60,000 bases of DNA from Symsagittifera roscoffensis (lineage: Eukaryota; Xenacoelomorpha; Acoela; Convolutidae). Shown piece after piece: positions 22,791 to 35,077 of this stretch (the stretch's first letter is position 1; each line of letters opens with the position of its first letter). Both the position numbers and the translations under genes were made by a program. The stretch spans positions 32,788,141-32,848,140 of the forward strand of contig NC_087071.1 in the NCBI RefSeq assembly GCF_963678635.1, written 5' to 3'. The notes under the pieces are model-generated. The model was not told the origin of the DNA and ran no database searches. It was given only the letters and a program-made list of their open reading frames with translations.

Positions 22791-23200
22791 ATTGTCCCAA
22801 ACTCGAGTATAATTTTAAACCGAAAAAAAATTACATTTGAAAACGCAGTGGCTCTTAAAAACATGTTTGTGCCATTCTCTCAGAATGAGTTTCGTTTTTA
22901 TCATAAAAAATTGAAAAATACGTGAAAACAAGCAATTATGGACTGAATTCTCAATTTACGTTATAAACTGAAAAGTGGGATTTGAGAAAAAGTTAAGAAA
23001 CAAACCCGAAAATCAGAGCGATAGTTTTTGTTGCCTGTAAAAAGACGAATAAAATAGAAAACCGCTGAAAACTGCGATTGCATAGAAAAACAAAGCTCTC
23101 TGGAGAGTAACAATTGTACTGTTACAATTGTTATCGGGCCTATTTCACAGATCTCAAAAGCCGAGAACAAGAAAAACAACCCTTACTGCTTATAAAAGCG

Positions 23201-23258
23201 CTTCTTCAGCGAAGTTAGAGAAACCGACAAGGTCCGGAGTTCGACTCCGAAACTGGTC
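23201..23258 (+). ncRNA. tRNA-like segment (box-B-like), copy 1
   Basis: TTCAGCGAAGTTAGAG followed by GGTCCGGAGTTCGACTCCG looks like a D-arm remnant and a T-arm. GTTCGACTC fits the Pol III box B consensus. The anticodon arm is missing and the T-stem is not canonical, so this is at most a tRNA-derived relic. It is conserved in two copies on the right arm. Confidence 0.3.
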
Positions 23259-24229
23259 TTTGTAAAAACTTATAGCTCTCTTGACGTTCTTGATATTCAT
23301 TTAATAACATCAAAGTTCCTTTCAGGATATGAGGACCTGTGAGTAGAAGGAAAGGGTCGATCCACCTCTCATGGAGAGGACGGATTTTCTCGACTGAACA
23401 AAAACAACAGTAAAATAGTAATAGTGTAGTAATCCTGACTTTAGGAGTGACCTCGTGGTATGGGTACGCAGAGACCCTGCAATGAGCTGTCTAATTCTGC
23501 TTGCAATTAAGCTACTTTGCATGGTTCGGCCGATAGCTTTTAAACACTAACAAGTTTGCTTACTCAATCGGAAGATCAACTTGCGTTTGCTCTGGTAGAG
23601 ACGGCTAAGACTAAGTACCGCTCTAGCCAATCGTTATATGGTTTAACATTACTATCAGTCGTTATACGCTTTCAGGGCGAATGTTGCAATTAACTACTAT
23701 GGTGAACAGATCAAGGCTGCTGCTAAACGATCGAAATGGAAGATCAGGCAGGCGACTAAATCTCCAATACAATAAGATGAAACCTTGAATCAAAAAGTCA
23801 CAAAAAATACGGCAGAAAGAGCGAGAATCGAGGATCTCTAATTTGGAACAAAAACGGGTGACCATTTTTCGAAGGATCGTAACGTTGTTCAGAAATTTTT
23901 TTTTCTCGCCAAAATTCTGACTCTGAATTTTGTCGCCTCAATTATTCCATTTGACACGAATTTGACTAAAAAAAACTGAAAATGGAAAAAAGGAAATCTT
24001 TCAAAAACTGGCGAGCTACTCGGGACAGTATGAGAGATTTATTTTATGATTACCTTGACCTCCAAGAGAAAAACTGATAAAAAGAAAGTGAGCGAGAAAG
24101 AGAGAGCGCAGCGACGATCAGAAACAAGAAATAATCATGTTCCAAAGATTTGTTATTCTTTTTTACTCTTGAGTTGGCCTTAATTAGAGAAATTTTTCAC
24201 GGTACGCCACTGCGTATGGTTCTGTAACT

Positions 24230-24824
24230 TCTAGATCTATTTTCATGGTTACATTAGATTTAAAAATTTTATTAAAAAGTATTTTATTTCAACTTAAATC
24301 CTTTTTTCTTTTTACTTCAATGTACTATTTTTTTAAATCTTTTATTCTTTCTTTTTCGTGTTGTCTCGTCAATGTAGAGCTCACCAAAAAAAATGGAGAG
24401 TTGGAATTAGTTATGGATGTCTAAAACCTGTTTCAAAACATGACATTTAATTAACTTTTTATTTCTGATGAGATTAATTTCTTAACAAAATTTTACTTGA
24501 AAATTGTAAACGAAAAGTAAAGTTGACCTCCATGTTCCAGTACTCAGTTTTCGTTGTGTTTTGATGGAAGTCACGTTGTCAAAATGTGGGCAAACCGCGT
24601 AAATTCTAATCCCATCAATTTATAAACTCTCAAATCTAGTTCTCGAAGGTAAACGTCTTTGAATTTAAAGGTCAAGTTGAAGTCAAAGTAAGTATAATCA
24701 TGGCTGTGTCATAGTCCGGACCCATTTGCGAATGTAGCAAATAATAAGAAACTAAATGTGTTCGCGGTAATGAAAATGACGTGGTAAGCATGGTTGGAGA
24801 AGCTGTTGATCGATAAAACTTGGA
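24230..24824 (-). other. BEL/Pao sequence downstream of pol
   Basis: It is conserved in five copies across the window (also 25,640-26,210, 42,780-43,391, 47,460-48,060 and 55,590-56,180), always just after the integrase. Short translated patches are shared, but I cannot tell whether it is an extra open frame, an untranslated region or LTR. No LTR boundaries could be fixed. Confidence 0.45.
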
Positions 24825-25610
24825 CTAAGCAATCAAAGAAGTGAAATCACAAGTAAAGTTTTTGCCATGATTGGTTAAAGAATATAAGGACTTGTTGAGA
24901 GTACAAAAAGGTAAATGATGCCAATGAAAATCATTCTTTGGAAAGACTCTGGACAGTTTATAGACTGGTCGTAGCTTTTTACCATGAGGAGTCTGGAGTG
25001 TCGCTGATCTGACTGTTCTGTCGCTGGCTGGGTGAACCTCGAGAACTTTAGCGATAGGCCAAAGAACCAAGGTGTAAAATCTTCTAAAACCCAAACAAAA
25101 TCATCTACTGCCAAGTTGTCGGAAGTCGTGTTCCACTTAGTCCCAGTTTGCCTTTCTTGATGATACTCACGGAGGAAATGATTCAAAAACTGTTGAGTGA
25201 GAAGCGTCACGTTTTTCTACGGTTTGGAAAGAGTGACTGATTTCTCCAAAAAAAAAGCCAGGAGTACATTAATTGATGGCCTACCATAAAGAAACTGATT
25301 CGGGTTGAGCGGCAATGGGTCAATTATGTCCGCATGAACTTTAGTTAAAGGATGCGAGTTCATGCTGTATTCGATTTCGCAAACGAAGGTGATCAGCGTG
25401 TTATCATGCAGTGTTTGCGAATCGATATTTATATAGAGAGAGACATTTTGAAAACTTTGGTAGCTCCCAGCTGTCACCAAAATGGAGCGCGGCTGGCGAG
25501 TTAAAAAAACATACTATAAATATGTCAATGAGCGATAGTTTGTCTTTGAAATCAGAACTTTGAGCTTAGTCGCTTACACTGAGCTCTACAGAACTCTACT
25601 TTGAACTCTA
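24825..25610 (-). pseudogene. BEL/Pao integrase, C-terminal half
   Basis: Reading downward: the frame at 25,217-25,480 has FVCEIEYSMNSHPLTKV and DPLPLNPNQFLYGRP, the family's LCEVEAILNSRPLT...PLTPNHFLLGRP block at the end of the DDE core. The frame at 24,875-25,210 gives TQQFLNHFLREY and GTKWNTTSDNLAVDDFVWV. In the next frame, 24,825-25,094, WPIAKVLEVHPASDRTVRSA is followed by TPHGKKLRPVYKL. These are the integrase C-terminal domain signatures of BEL/Pao. The element would insert reverse-transcribed copies into chromosomes. It is frameshifted and starts inside the integrase, with the upstream pol absent in this arm. Confidence 0.9.
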
Positions 25611-25624
25611 CAGTCGCTTATACT

Positions 25625-26470
25625 TTCGCCTTCAATCCTTTTTTCTTTGTACTTCAAATTACTGTTTTTCAAATTCTTTTGGTCTTCTTTTTGTGTTGTC
25701 TGGTCAAGGTAGAGCTCACCCAAAAGGAAGGAAAAGATTTAGAGTTTGTTCTCAATGTCTAAAACCTCTTTTAAAACATGACATTTTAGTAATTTCTTAA
25801 TTCTGACGAGGTTAGTTTCTTAACAATATTTTACACTAAAACTGTAAGCAAAAAGTGTTGTTGACCTCCATGCTCAAGTGCTCAGTTTTTCGTTGTAATT
25901 TGATAGACGTCACGTTATCAAAATGTTGGCAAACCGCGTAAATTTCCATCAAAATATAAACTCTCAAATCTAGTTCTCGAACGTCAGCGTCTTTGAATTA
26001 AAAGGTAAAATTAAATCAAACTAACATTTATCATGGCTGTGGCATAGTCCAGACCCATTTGCGAGTGTAGCAAATAATAAAAAATTAATGTATTTGCGGT
26101 AAAGAAAATGACGTGGTAAACATGGTTGGAAAAGCTGTTGATCCATAAAACTTGGACTAAGCAATCAAGGAAGTGAAATCACTAGTAAAGTCCTTGCAAT
26201 AATTGGTAAAAGAATATAAGGACTTGTTGAGAGTACAAAAAGGTCAACGAAGCCAATGAAAATCATTCTTTGGGGAAGAATCTGGACAGTTTATATACTG
26301 GTCGTACCTTTTTACCATGAGGAGTCTAAAGTGTCACCGGTCTGACTGTTTTGTCGCTGGCTGGGTGAACATCGAGAAATTTAGCAAGAAGCCGAAAACC
26401 CAGTGGTTTATAATCTTCTAAAACCCAGACAAGATCATCGAATGCCAAACTTCAAGGTAGCTAGGTCAAA
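25625..26470 (-). pseudogene. Second BEL/Pao 3' fragment, left side
   Basis: This repeats the 24,240-25,130 sequence in the same direction. Minus-strand patches include DLVWVLEDY-like and VHPASDKTV-like integrase C-terminal residues near 26,320-26,450, then the same downstream segment. It starts in the integrase C-terminal domain, so it is shorter than the neighbouring copy. It marks the outer end of the inner palindrome arm and its mirror is 42,500-43,344. Confidence 0.75.
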
Positions 26471-29400
26471 AATATGTGATCCAAACGAAGTGTACTAAAC
26501 TGAAACTATATTTTTGGGTTCCATTTGGGTTCATTCAAGATTTTTATATCGAGATATGCTGCAAAAACACCCCAGTGTAGAAGATTACCTGCCGGACAAA
26601 CAATCGATGCAATTTTTGGTAGTTTTTGACCTCTGAAAGAGACTGTGATTTACGTACGTACTTTTAAAAACGGTGAATTGGAAAAAGAAGTTGCATTGAA
26701 AAATTCGAGAACAATTTTTTCGTGAACAATGTGAGAAAAGTAGTCAAGTTGTCAATTCGAATGTTGATTGACATGCAATCTTGAGAAAAATGAAGAACTT
26801 TTTATCAAAAGCGAAAAGCAAACGCCTGCGGATATTGATAAGCTTATTGTGGTCAGTTTTTGGGACAACTTTTGAAATTTGTCGCTTTACATTTGTTTGG
26901 AAGCAATTATTTCCCAATCTTGTTAACATATTTTCGTTCCTGACAAAATTTTAGAACTAGAAATTGATCGAAAACGTTTGAATTACAATGAAAACTTGAA
27001 ATTTATTCCATTTGGGAAAAGATTCATATTTTATGCCATTTGGGAATTTACCGTTTTTTTTCCTATATTTGCAATTATTTACGCAAAAGTAACGGCAAAA
27101 CAAAATTGATGATTTCAGCTGCATTTTTATTTTAACTTTCGTTTAAAGCTTCGAGAAGAAGTTTCACAGTAAATTCAAAAAATTTTGGTGCTCTATAACA
27201 CTTTGATAAGTATTTGGTGAAAATTAATGTCCTTTTGACGGACACAACAAAGATTTATTAAAAGTTTTTGAGAATCTTTGAAATTTTTTTATACATCTTC
27301 TCTCACCGATGAAAATTCAACGGTCTTTAACTTTTTTATCAAAACATTCTGGGTCGAAACATTCTGGTCACAGTAACCGGCTATCTTTGTTTGTTTTTTA
27401 AATTAATGTGGTCGGAACATTCTGTTCTACTGATATATCAAGCTACTGCTTTTTTTTGGCCGACTTTTATTCGATTGCGCTCTCAGATACCAAACCACAA
27501 ATAATTGTCAAATGGGTTACAACACGGCCGATTCTTCGCCAACCAAACGTCAAAAAAACAGACAAAATTGAAAGTGAAAAAAAAAATACTTTTTGCAAAA
27601 TAAACTCCTTCTAGGTTTGTAACTTTCTGTGCTACTTGCAAAGCAACGGGGTACTTTTGTTTTATTTCATCTGTTTCGTTTTCCATACAAGGCTTCAGGC
27701 ATTTCGATAAAAACAAAGGACAAAAAATCTTATTCCTTTTCAGCTAAATAAAAAAACTCTTGTTAGACAAGATTAATAATTTTTATAAGCAACATGTGTT
27801 TGATTTAGTTGCCACACAGCCGGGAGAAAAGAAATCACTCTATTTAAATTGTCGCCACCCATAAAAAATCGAATCTCTTATAAAAACGGTTTTTTTTTTA
27901 AAAAAAATAAAAGCAGTACTGTATATTTGGTAGCGTTCTGAGATGTATTTTGGAGCTCATTGTTTACAACCTGACCAACCATGTCAAGAACAATCAACAT
28001 CTTAAACCAATTCTGGTTATTAAAAATAAAATACTCTCGTTATTTTATAGATGCATTTGTGACCTTAGCTACCATCTTTTTATTCTAACCGCTTCTGACG
28101 GGGAATTATAGAAAAAACGGAACATTTTAACAAACGGCTTCATTTTTTCAGCTTGTTTAGAAAAACCAAATCATTTTAAGAAATCCTTCGCTTCTGATGC
28201 TGGAAAAAAAATCTGTCTATAACTGTCAAAATTAATTAACTTACCATATTTCGCTTTCAAACTTTATTAAATTCTGCAAATTAACTTAGAGAGCTGGGAA
28301 AGATTACATATTCTTCTATTAAGTATACACAATGTATTGAAAAAAGAACAGCCTATATACACTATCTGATTGAAAAAAGAAGAATGTCAAATACAGTGAC
28401 TTGTACCATTTTCTTAACTTTTAACCATTAAAATAACTTTTTAACCGTTTCAATGATTGACGCATTTTTTAAAATTTCTGGTGCTCACGTTGACTTTTCG
28501 ATTCTCTATTGATAACTCCAAAAAGTAAATACTCTTAGAAGCTTTTGCATGTCGGCTGTTTTTGTTTTCACAGAAATTTGTAAATAAAATTTAAATTTGT
28601 TCATTGTTAATCAATTTAAAATTGATGTCAACATAATTCAACCATCTGTTGGCATCATAATTGAGTTTTGTGCGAGAAACTATATTGCATCTTCGTTCAA
28701 TTCCAATTTAACCAATTTACCAACTTTTGTTTCATTATTTCGTTTTCTTCCCTTCAATTCTTATTTCACACTGACGCAAATGAGCAAATGTTTTTTAGTT
28801 GCCAATAACTATTAAAATCCTTTGTTTTAGTGGACCAAGGCAATTAATTTTAAGTTTTTAGTTTTTATTGACATTTTGTGACGTTTCGCATACACTAAGC
28901 TGTTTCAATTTTAATTTTTAAAAAAAAAAACTTACAATATCATTCATTCTGTTGTGATGACCGGAACCCGAATTATGTTTATTGAACTCGTCCTAAGCTT
29001 ACACTTTTCAGCAACGTATTTTTTTCAGGACGTTGCTGTGTACAATATTGCGTGTATAATTGCTAAATTTCTGTTGTTTGTTTTGTAATTAATTTTTCAT
29101 TAATTTTTCAATTCTTTTCAATTAAAATCCGAAAAAGCTGATTTTCGTCAATTTTTTTTTCATGTTGATATCAATTCATAACATTGACATTGTTTCCATT
29201 TTTTTTTCCTAAAGTCATGCCCTGGTTGCGCCATTTTATAAAAGTTTATAAATGTTACAATAAATTAAAAAAGTCATCGTTGTAAAAAAAATAAACATCA
29301 ACTATTTTTAGGGTAATCTTTTTAATCAAAATAAATCACTTGTGAACTCCAAATAAACAACAGAACATCCTCCATGGGGTCGTAAACTAAGGCAAAAATA

Positions 29401-30770
29401 TATAAGGGAAAACGATAAGTGTTAAAATTAGGCGAAAACTTTAACTATAAAATGTATCTTTTGGCAGGAATCTCACTGTTGATTTCTCCAACAGCATGGT
29501 TAAGAAGCAGCAAACCTAAATGTAGATTTAAGGTCGCCGGTGGGCTCGGAGTTTGAAGATATTGACATTGAAGATATCGACTTTCTGAGTTCAAATATAA
29601 AAACATATTTTACTTCTGTTTATTTTTTTGTAAAGTTCTGGGGGTTTGAAAACTGCCATATGTACTGGACTAAATTATGCGCGCTTTGAAGAATTGATTC
29701 ATGATGCTGAGAGCGCAAGGCGAAGTATAAATCGAAATTTCACTCTTTGATATTGTCCAAAATTTGTAGGTTTTCAGTTTTTTTTTCTTCAAAAAACTAT
29801 TCGATATAAATTAAGGGGCTGTCGGAACATTCAGGGCTTTGCTTAAAATTGTTTGACGCTGAATGTAAAATGCTGCATGTTAGAAACAAGTTCACATCAT
29901 TTCCGTAATCCGATTTCTAATTCCAAGCTCGGAAGAACAAAGGAAAAAGTACGTATGACGTATCACAACTACTGAAACCTAATGAAAGCTCATTTTTTGA
30001 AAGATGCACTCTTTATTTTTTAAAATTAATTTAGAAAAAATGGCTATTTCTGTTAACTGCAAAGCAGTGAACTGACTTGGGCAACCTGTAGATAGAAAAA
30101 AAACTAGAATAAAATTTTTTTTTTTATAATTTGACGAAAAAGTAAAATGAGCAGAGGCAAAAAAAACAGCGGCCAACTTGCTTTGATAAAGTAGCAGGCA
30201 CTATAAATATGCTAAATGTTTAATTAACAAATAACTTTTTCAATAGTTAAATTTCAATGGAACATGACGCTGCAGTCATTTCTGGAAATTTTCAAGACGC
30301 GTTGTGCCACAAATACGTAAAAAGGTGCGAAACTGTGAAAAAAAGACCATCAACAAATTTTTAATTTTTCTGAAATCTTATGAAAAACTTTCCAACTTGC
30401 CATAACAAAAGAAATATCTACTTAAATTATCAGTTGACACAATTATCGTTTGTTTACCTGAGATAGTGCCCAGTCCTGAAAAAGAAAACATTTCTCCTCT
30501 CAAACTTTCGAAATCTTAAGGTTAGCTTAAAGTTATACTTTTTAACAAACTGAAAAAGCTCGGAGTTTCAGGTCCTGCTTGTTATTTACTTTGAAGTTTT
30601 TTATTAGACAAATTTTGAAAAACGGAAAAAAAATTTGAAAAGTTTGAAAGAATCATGATTTACCCCACTCCCTCTTCCACGATGTTTGACTCATATGTTT
30701 TCATACTAAATGAAATAAAAACTAGACAAAAAAGGGATTAAACGTTTATTTTCAAAACCAAAGTAAAAAG
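26471..30770. other. Left arm interior, no gene
   Basis: AT-rich sequence with short frames only (26,744 minus, 27,408 plus, 27,483 minus, 28,597 plus, 29,979 minus). The mirrored frames on the right are broken or diverged (for instance 27,483-27,716 against 41,375-41,569), which argues against coding constraint. Confidence 0.5.
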
Positions 30771-30784
30771 TTTCAAAAGCAGAC

Positions 30785-31110
30785 TTCAGGGTCGGATCTA
30801 GGATTTTCTCGAGGGGGGGGGGGGGGGGGTCGATGGAAAATTTTGAAAAAATAGGCTAAAAATAGGGCGGAGAAAATTTTGAAAAAATAGGCCAAAAAAA
30901 GCGTTTTTAGGCACTTCTTAGAAAATGTTGACCAAAAAGTTGCGTTTTTTGGTGCGCGCTCCCTCTTCAAAATGAGTATAGATTGGCGCCGCCGAAGGCG
31001 CCTTTAGACAATTTTAAGGGTCCATCTCCAAAAATGGATATCGGAAAATAGTACAAAGGAGAGACCCTTTGGGTCGGCAGGGGGTCGAATCCCTGAGGGG
31101 GGGAGGAAGC
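30785..31110 (+). repeat. Short interspersed repeat, family S
   Basis: The copy starts GGGTCGGATCTAGGATTTTC followed by a run of 17 G (30,813-30,829), contains TGCGCGCTCCCTCTTCAAAA and TATAGATTGGCGCC, and ends GGGTCGAATCCCTGAGGGGG. A small GGCGCC...GGCGCC hairpin lies near 30,986-31,003. Mirror copy: 37,950-38,280. Confidence 0.7.
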
Positions 31111-32470
31111 GTTAATAAATCTTTCAAAATAACTGTTTCGCTGTCGTTAAAATGTTGGTTTGTAAATCGCTGCTTCACATAATTGATAGTTGAACATAAT
31201 TGATATATATTTTTTTCCTCAGTTTTTTACCAAAATTTATCGGCTGAGAACTTTCATATTGCTATTTGTGCCGGAAAAAAAGGAATCAATTAAAAAAAAA
31301 ACGAATACAATATTCTGATAAAAATTATTGCAAAATGATAGCAAATATCTAGTAAATAGTCCAAAAAGCTGAAACAATGAAAATTCAAATTCACATGTAA
31401 TAATAATGTTCAAACTATTCTGTTTTAAAATTTTACTAAAAATTACACTTACAATTAGGTAATGAACTTATTTATGGATGCTGTTAATAAAAATGATGTT
31501 CTTTGAGGAATATGCTTTTTTGAGTTTATGAGTAAAAATGAAATTTTAAATGATTTGTTTTTAAAACCACGATACTGGATACGTTTTTTAAACCAAACTA
31601 TTTTAATAACTGAATTCCGAATAATGTTTGTAAAAGGTTTTTATTAAAAAAGGTTCATTTTATAAAAGGTTTTCTTTAGAATTTTTTTTTAATGAGGTAA
31701 TCACAATAGTTTCACAATTCTTCGCCTTGTTTTACAGTAGCTTTTTTGTGATTATCCTTGGAGATACCAAGTAATGATCTAACAACGTGTCAAAATTATT
31801 CATCAGATGAAAGCAGCTGAACTGACCTTTGACCATTATATCAAGTCGTGAAATGAGTTTTGACATTTTTGATCACATTGTGGCCAAAAGAAGGTCAATT
31901 ATTTTTGAACGCTATCGTTGCAATTTTTCCTTGCCTTTTTTTTGTTTTTCGCTTGCCTATTGAACACCGCGGGTGATAATCTATCAGATTTTGAACCCGG
32001 CAGAAAGAATTTGTTATGATAACTAGAACAAAAATATTTCGCCGCAGGTTATAAATAGAAGAAAGCCTTCTTTGAAGGAATTTAGCCCATACTATATCTA
32101 AAGAAATCCAACCTTTGAGAAATCGCACCCAAAAAGCCAAAGAGGATTAAACATTATCTGTTCAACATACATACTAAAAAACATCAAAAATAAAAAAATA
32201 TAAATTTATCAATGAGCATCCAGATGGCAAAAATTCCACGAAGTAAAACTTTTTTCGACTCAAGTTCGACGTCCAATGAGTACTCATTTCATGGGTGCGA
32301 AAACTGGGTGCCTAGTTATGTTTATCTTCACAATCCAAATCCTGTAAGTTCAAATTTCATTTCAAAATATTGTGAAAGCAAAGTAAAGAACATGCATGCT
32401 TAAAAGCTTATCATTGGCAACCAGAATCAGATATCGAAATTATGAGCTTGATATTTTGACCTCAAGCTTA
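31111..32470. other. Left arm interior, no gene
   Basis: No recognisable motif. Two frames, 31,895-32,140 (minus) and 32,212-32,403 (plus), have no family signature. Confidence 0.5.
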
Positions 32471-32727
32471 GAAGAGTATGTTTTTGCATGAATGAAAAAT
32501 GAAATATTAGAACGCATGAATGAAAAAAGAAATCATTTGCATAGTTTCGCGCAATTTTCCGGGCTCTTTCGCAATTTAGCGGCATCTTTTCCTCAAAAAG
32601 AGCAAAAACATACTCTTCAACAGTTAGAACATAGTTGAAGATGGCCTCGGGCAAAAGAGCCGCACTCGAGCACTTTGTGCCCTCAGGCCGGGCTTTTTTT
32701 CCCCTCGGGCATCTTTCAACCATGTTC
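32471..32727. repeat. Compound foldback with GC-rich 101-bp hairpin, left copy
   Basis: GAAGAGTATGTTTTTGC at 32,471-32,487 and its perfect reverse complement at 32,602-32,618 flank 114 bases. Immediately beyond, 32,627-32,727 has imperfect inverted ends (GAACATAGTTGAAGATGGCC against GGTTGAAAGATGCC...) and a GC-rich centre with GAGCACTTTGTGCCCTC, able to fold as a branched hairpin. The frame at 32,427-32,723 is a by-product. Confidence 0.75.
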
Positions 32728-33982
32728 TCACTACTACAAAGTCATAATTTTTTTTACGACTTTTGATGACTTTTAAGCTTGATGTGAGAAAATATTTTTT
32801 TAAGATTTTGATTTTCTAAATTCCGCAAAAATTGTCATTTAAGAAGCGTAAAATTTGTCAAAATTGGTCCCAACTTTTATTCTCACAGTTCTTTATCAAG
32901 CAGCCAAATTTTTAGGTTTATATGGAAGTCTATTTAGGTTTATATAACCAGGAATGACAAAAACGCTAGTCGTACAATTTTATACTAGTGTCCAATTTTC
33001 ATGCTTTTTTTCGTCAAGAACATTGTATGAAGACTCGACGACTTGCTTTTACTCTATAGATTCACGTTAACCAATAAACTCCCGGGGGACGCTCCCAAAG
33101 TGACATTTTTGAGATAAAAATGAGCTGAGCTTTCAAATGCTAGTTCTATTTAAATCTAAATGAAAGACAGTTATCAAAATCTAATCATATCTGAACTCAT
33201 TTAAAAAAGAAAGTGGTGTTTATGAAATTACTCCTTGAAAATGGATTTATTTTGTGCGAGAAAATTCTGGTGTTCTTTTGTAGTTTTTTTCATATAGAAA
33301 AGTTACAGATTAAGTTACTGTAATACCATTCGATTCAGCAAGCTTACTTTCTAATCACCCTTTGAATTCTTTTGAGGCGTTTAGAGTTTTCTTCCGCTCA
33401 AACCAGCGAACAATTTAGTGATTGTATAGCACTACAGATTCAAGCTCGGTTTTTGGAGCACACAATCCGAACTCCACTGACACATTATATACTTTTTATA
33501 CTTTAGAAAATATTGCGGCTGGAATTCAGAAACAATCGATGCCTAATAAAAAAACAGATAAATTTTTTGTTGTTCTGGAATCCAGCAACAAATTTTTTAT
33601 CTGGATAGCGAGTGATAAATTTTCTTTTTGTTCGAAGAACGTGAGTGATATATAAGCTCAAATTTTCCTTACGGGGAATCGATCCGTGGAGCTCCATGTT
33701 CACAGAAGATTTATGTTCACCCTTATACGTACCCGATGTTACCATAGCCGTGAAACCAGTCTGACTAAAAAAGCACCCCAAAATCGTTCTGGTTTTTTCA
33801 ATGCATTGTTCTTTCTAATTTCATACACAACCCAAACTTTATTAATTGAAACTTGATATTGTGAGTCTAAAAATCATATTTTTTGACATTTCATTTACCA
33901 AGAACTATTCGAAACCAATTATTGGGCAGTTGGAACATTCAGGGTTTTTCCCTGATACTATCAGCCTTTTTACCCTTTTGTG
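32728..33982. other. Innermost left arm, no gene
   Basis: It is nearly identical to 35,078-36,335 in reverse. No motif is recognised in any frame. It ends at the gap with TTTTTACCCTTTTGTG. Confidence 0.5.
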
Positions 33983-34182
33983 NNNNNNNNNNNNNNNNNN
34001 NNNNNNNNNNNNNNNNNNNNNNNNNNNNNNNNNNNNNNNNNNNNNNNNNNNNNNNNNNNNNNNNNNNNNNNNNNNNNNNNNNNNNNNNNNNNNNNNNNNN
34101 NNNNNNNNNNNNNNNNNNNNNNNNNNNNNNNNNNNNNNNNNNNNNNNNNNNNNNNNNNNNNNNNNNNNNNNNNNNNNNNNNN
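33983..34182. other. Assembly gap, exactly 200 Ns
   Basis: A run of exactly 200 N. A fixed round length is what scaffolding tools place at joins of unknown size. It lies at the inner end of the left palindrome arm, so the true spacer length and even the orientation of the join are uncertain. Confidence 0.95.
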
Positions 34183-35077
34183 ACTTTTCGAAAAAATTTG
34201 ACCAAAATTTTTTTGGCGCGCTCTTATTTGGCGTTTTTTGCGCGCTCTCTCAAAACTGCTATACATTGGCGCAAAGATGCTTTTAGAAAAATTTTAGAAT
34301 GAACTGGCCAAAAGCTGTTTTTGAAGAAAGTGAGCAAATATTTGTGTTCGGAGGTTTTTTTCTCCAGACCAGTTTTTCAAATTTTGGCGAAATTTTTTTA
34401 ATAATATCTAAAACGTATCGCTGCTCTGAGCCTTAATCTAAAAAACACAATTCACCTATGACTATCCTTCGTAGAAATTGAGGAGTTTAAAATTAACGAT
34501 TTGACCATTTTGGACAATTAATGCGCCATATATTTTGTGCTAATAACGCGTAAGCTGCAATTTAATCCAGTTTAGTAAGCGTTTCAATTTAAATAGAGAC
34601 TTTTTATTTGGTCAATTATTACTTTGCGATAGCGTAAAATATATTTTTAATTTTGTACATGCATAACGTGTGAGGTGTTAGAAAAAAGAAACAAAAATTA
34701 CAAAAGTTATATGATTTTTTGTTAATGACAAATTCATTAAATTTTCAAAATGAACACTACTCTTTAGAACTTAAAATGCACTCAGGATTTTCAGGGCTCT
34801 ACCCTGATGTTTGCAGTCTTCAGTTTTCAAATCAAGTTTTCTATGCGATTTAACAACAGAAGTTGGGATGCAGGCTTTTCTGTTCCGAAATTTCAGAGAT
34901 TAAAAAAGATTAAATAGTTTGGTCAAACTCACATGCAGACACATATAAACACAATTAAACTCTCACGCAAAAAAATAAACACACGCGCCTTTCCTTGCAT
35001 TTAATTATAAACACATATAAAACAAAACCTATAATTTTGAGTTTTAGAAAAAAAATGTTTTGATTGAAGCTAACAGC
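34183..35077. other. Palindrome spacer, unique sequence
   Basis: About 0.9 kb with no inverted partner. 34,190-34,300 is a partial family S copy (TTTTTTGCGCGCTCTCTCAA, then TATACATTGGCGC). The rest is AT-rich without motifs. GGATTTTCAGGGCTCTACCCTG near 34,787 faintly echoes CAGGGTTTTTCCCTG at 33,940. Confidence 0.6.

Larger units (their letters stand above)
20462..25610. repeat. Outer inverted repeat, left arm
   Basis: This arm is the reverse complement of sequence on the right: 20,468-21,590 against 58,880-59,994; 21,590-24,230 against 48,060-50,525 and again 56,180-58,880; 24,230-25,610 against the BEL/Pao ends at 46.5-48.06 kb and 51.2-56.2 kb. GACATCCGGCGAAATTGGGG at 20,508 has its reverse complement near the right window edge. 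The 88-codon frame at 20,590-20,856 is mirrored on the right and shows no known domain. Confidence 0.85.
25625..33982. repeat. Inner inverted repeat, left arm (8.4 kb)
   Basis: It is the reverse complement of 35,078-43,344, with paired coordinates summing to about 69,060. The arm ends exactly at the run of Ns. The innermost 3 kb or so is nearly identical between arms, while the outer part has many substitutions and indels, such as a 30-base insertion at about 40,363-40,392 on the right only. Apart from the BEL/Pao fragment, no gene is recognised in either arm. The frames at 31,895, 32,212, 32,427 and 33,422 are mirrored simply because the DNA is. Confidence 0.95.

Noticed and set aside
23201-23258. 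Functional tRNA gene
   Set aside because: There is no acceptor-stem pairing, no anticodon arm, and the T-stem is not canonical.
32427-32723. 98-codon frame identical in both palindrome arms
   Set aside because: Identity is due to the arms being near-identical DNA, and the frame is composed of foldback sequence.
33846-34302. Open frames of 73-146 codons across 33.8-34.3 kb
   Set aside because: They are open only because they run through the 200 Ns.
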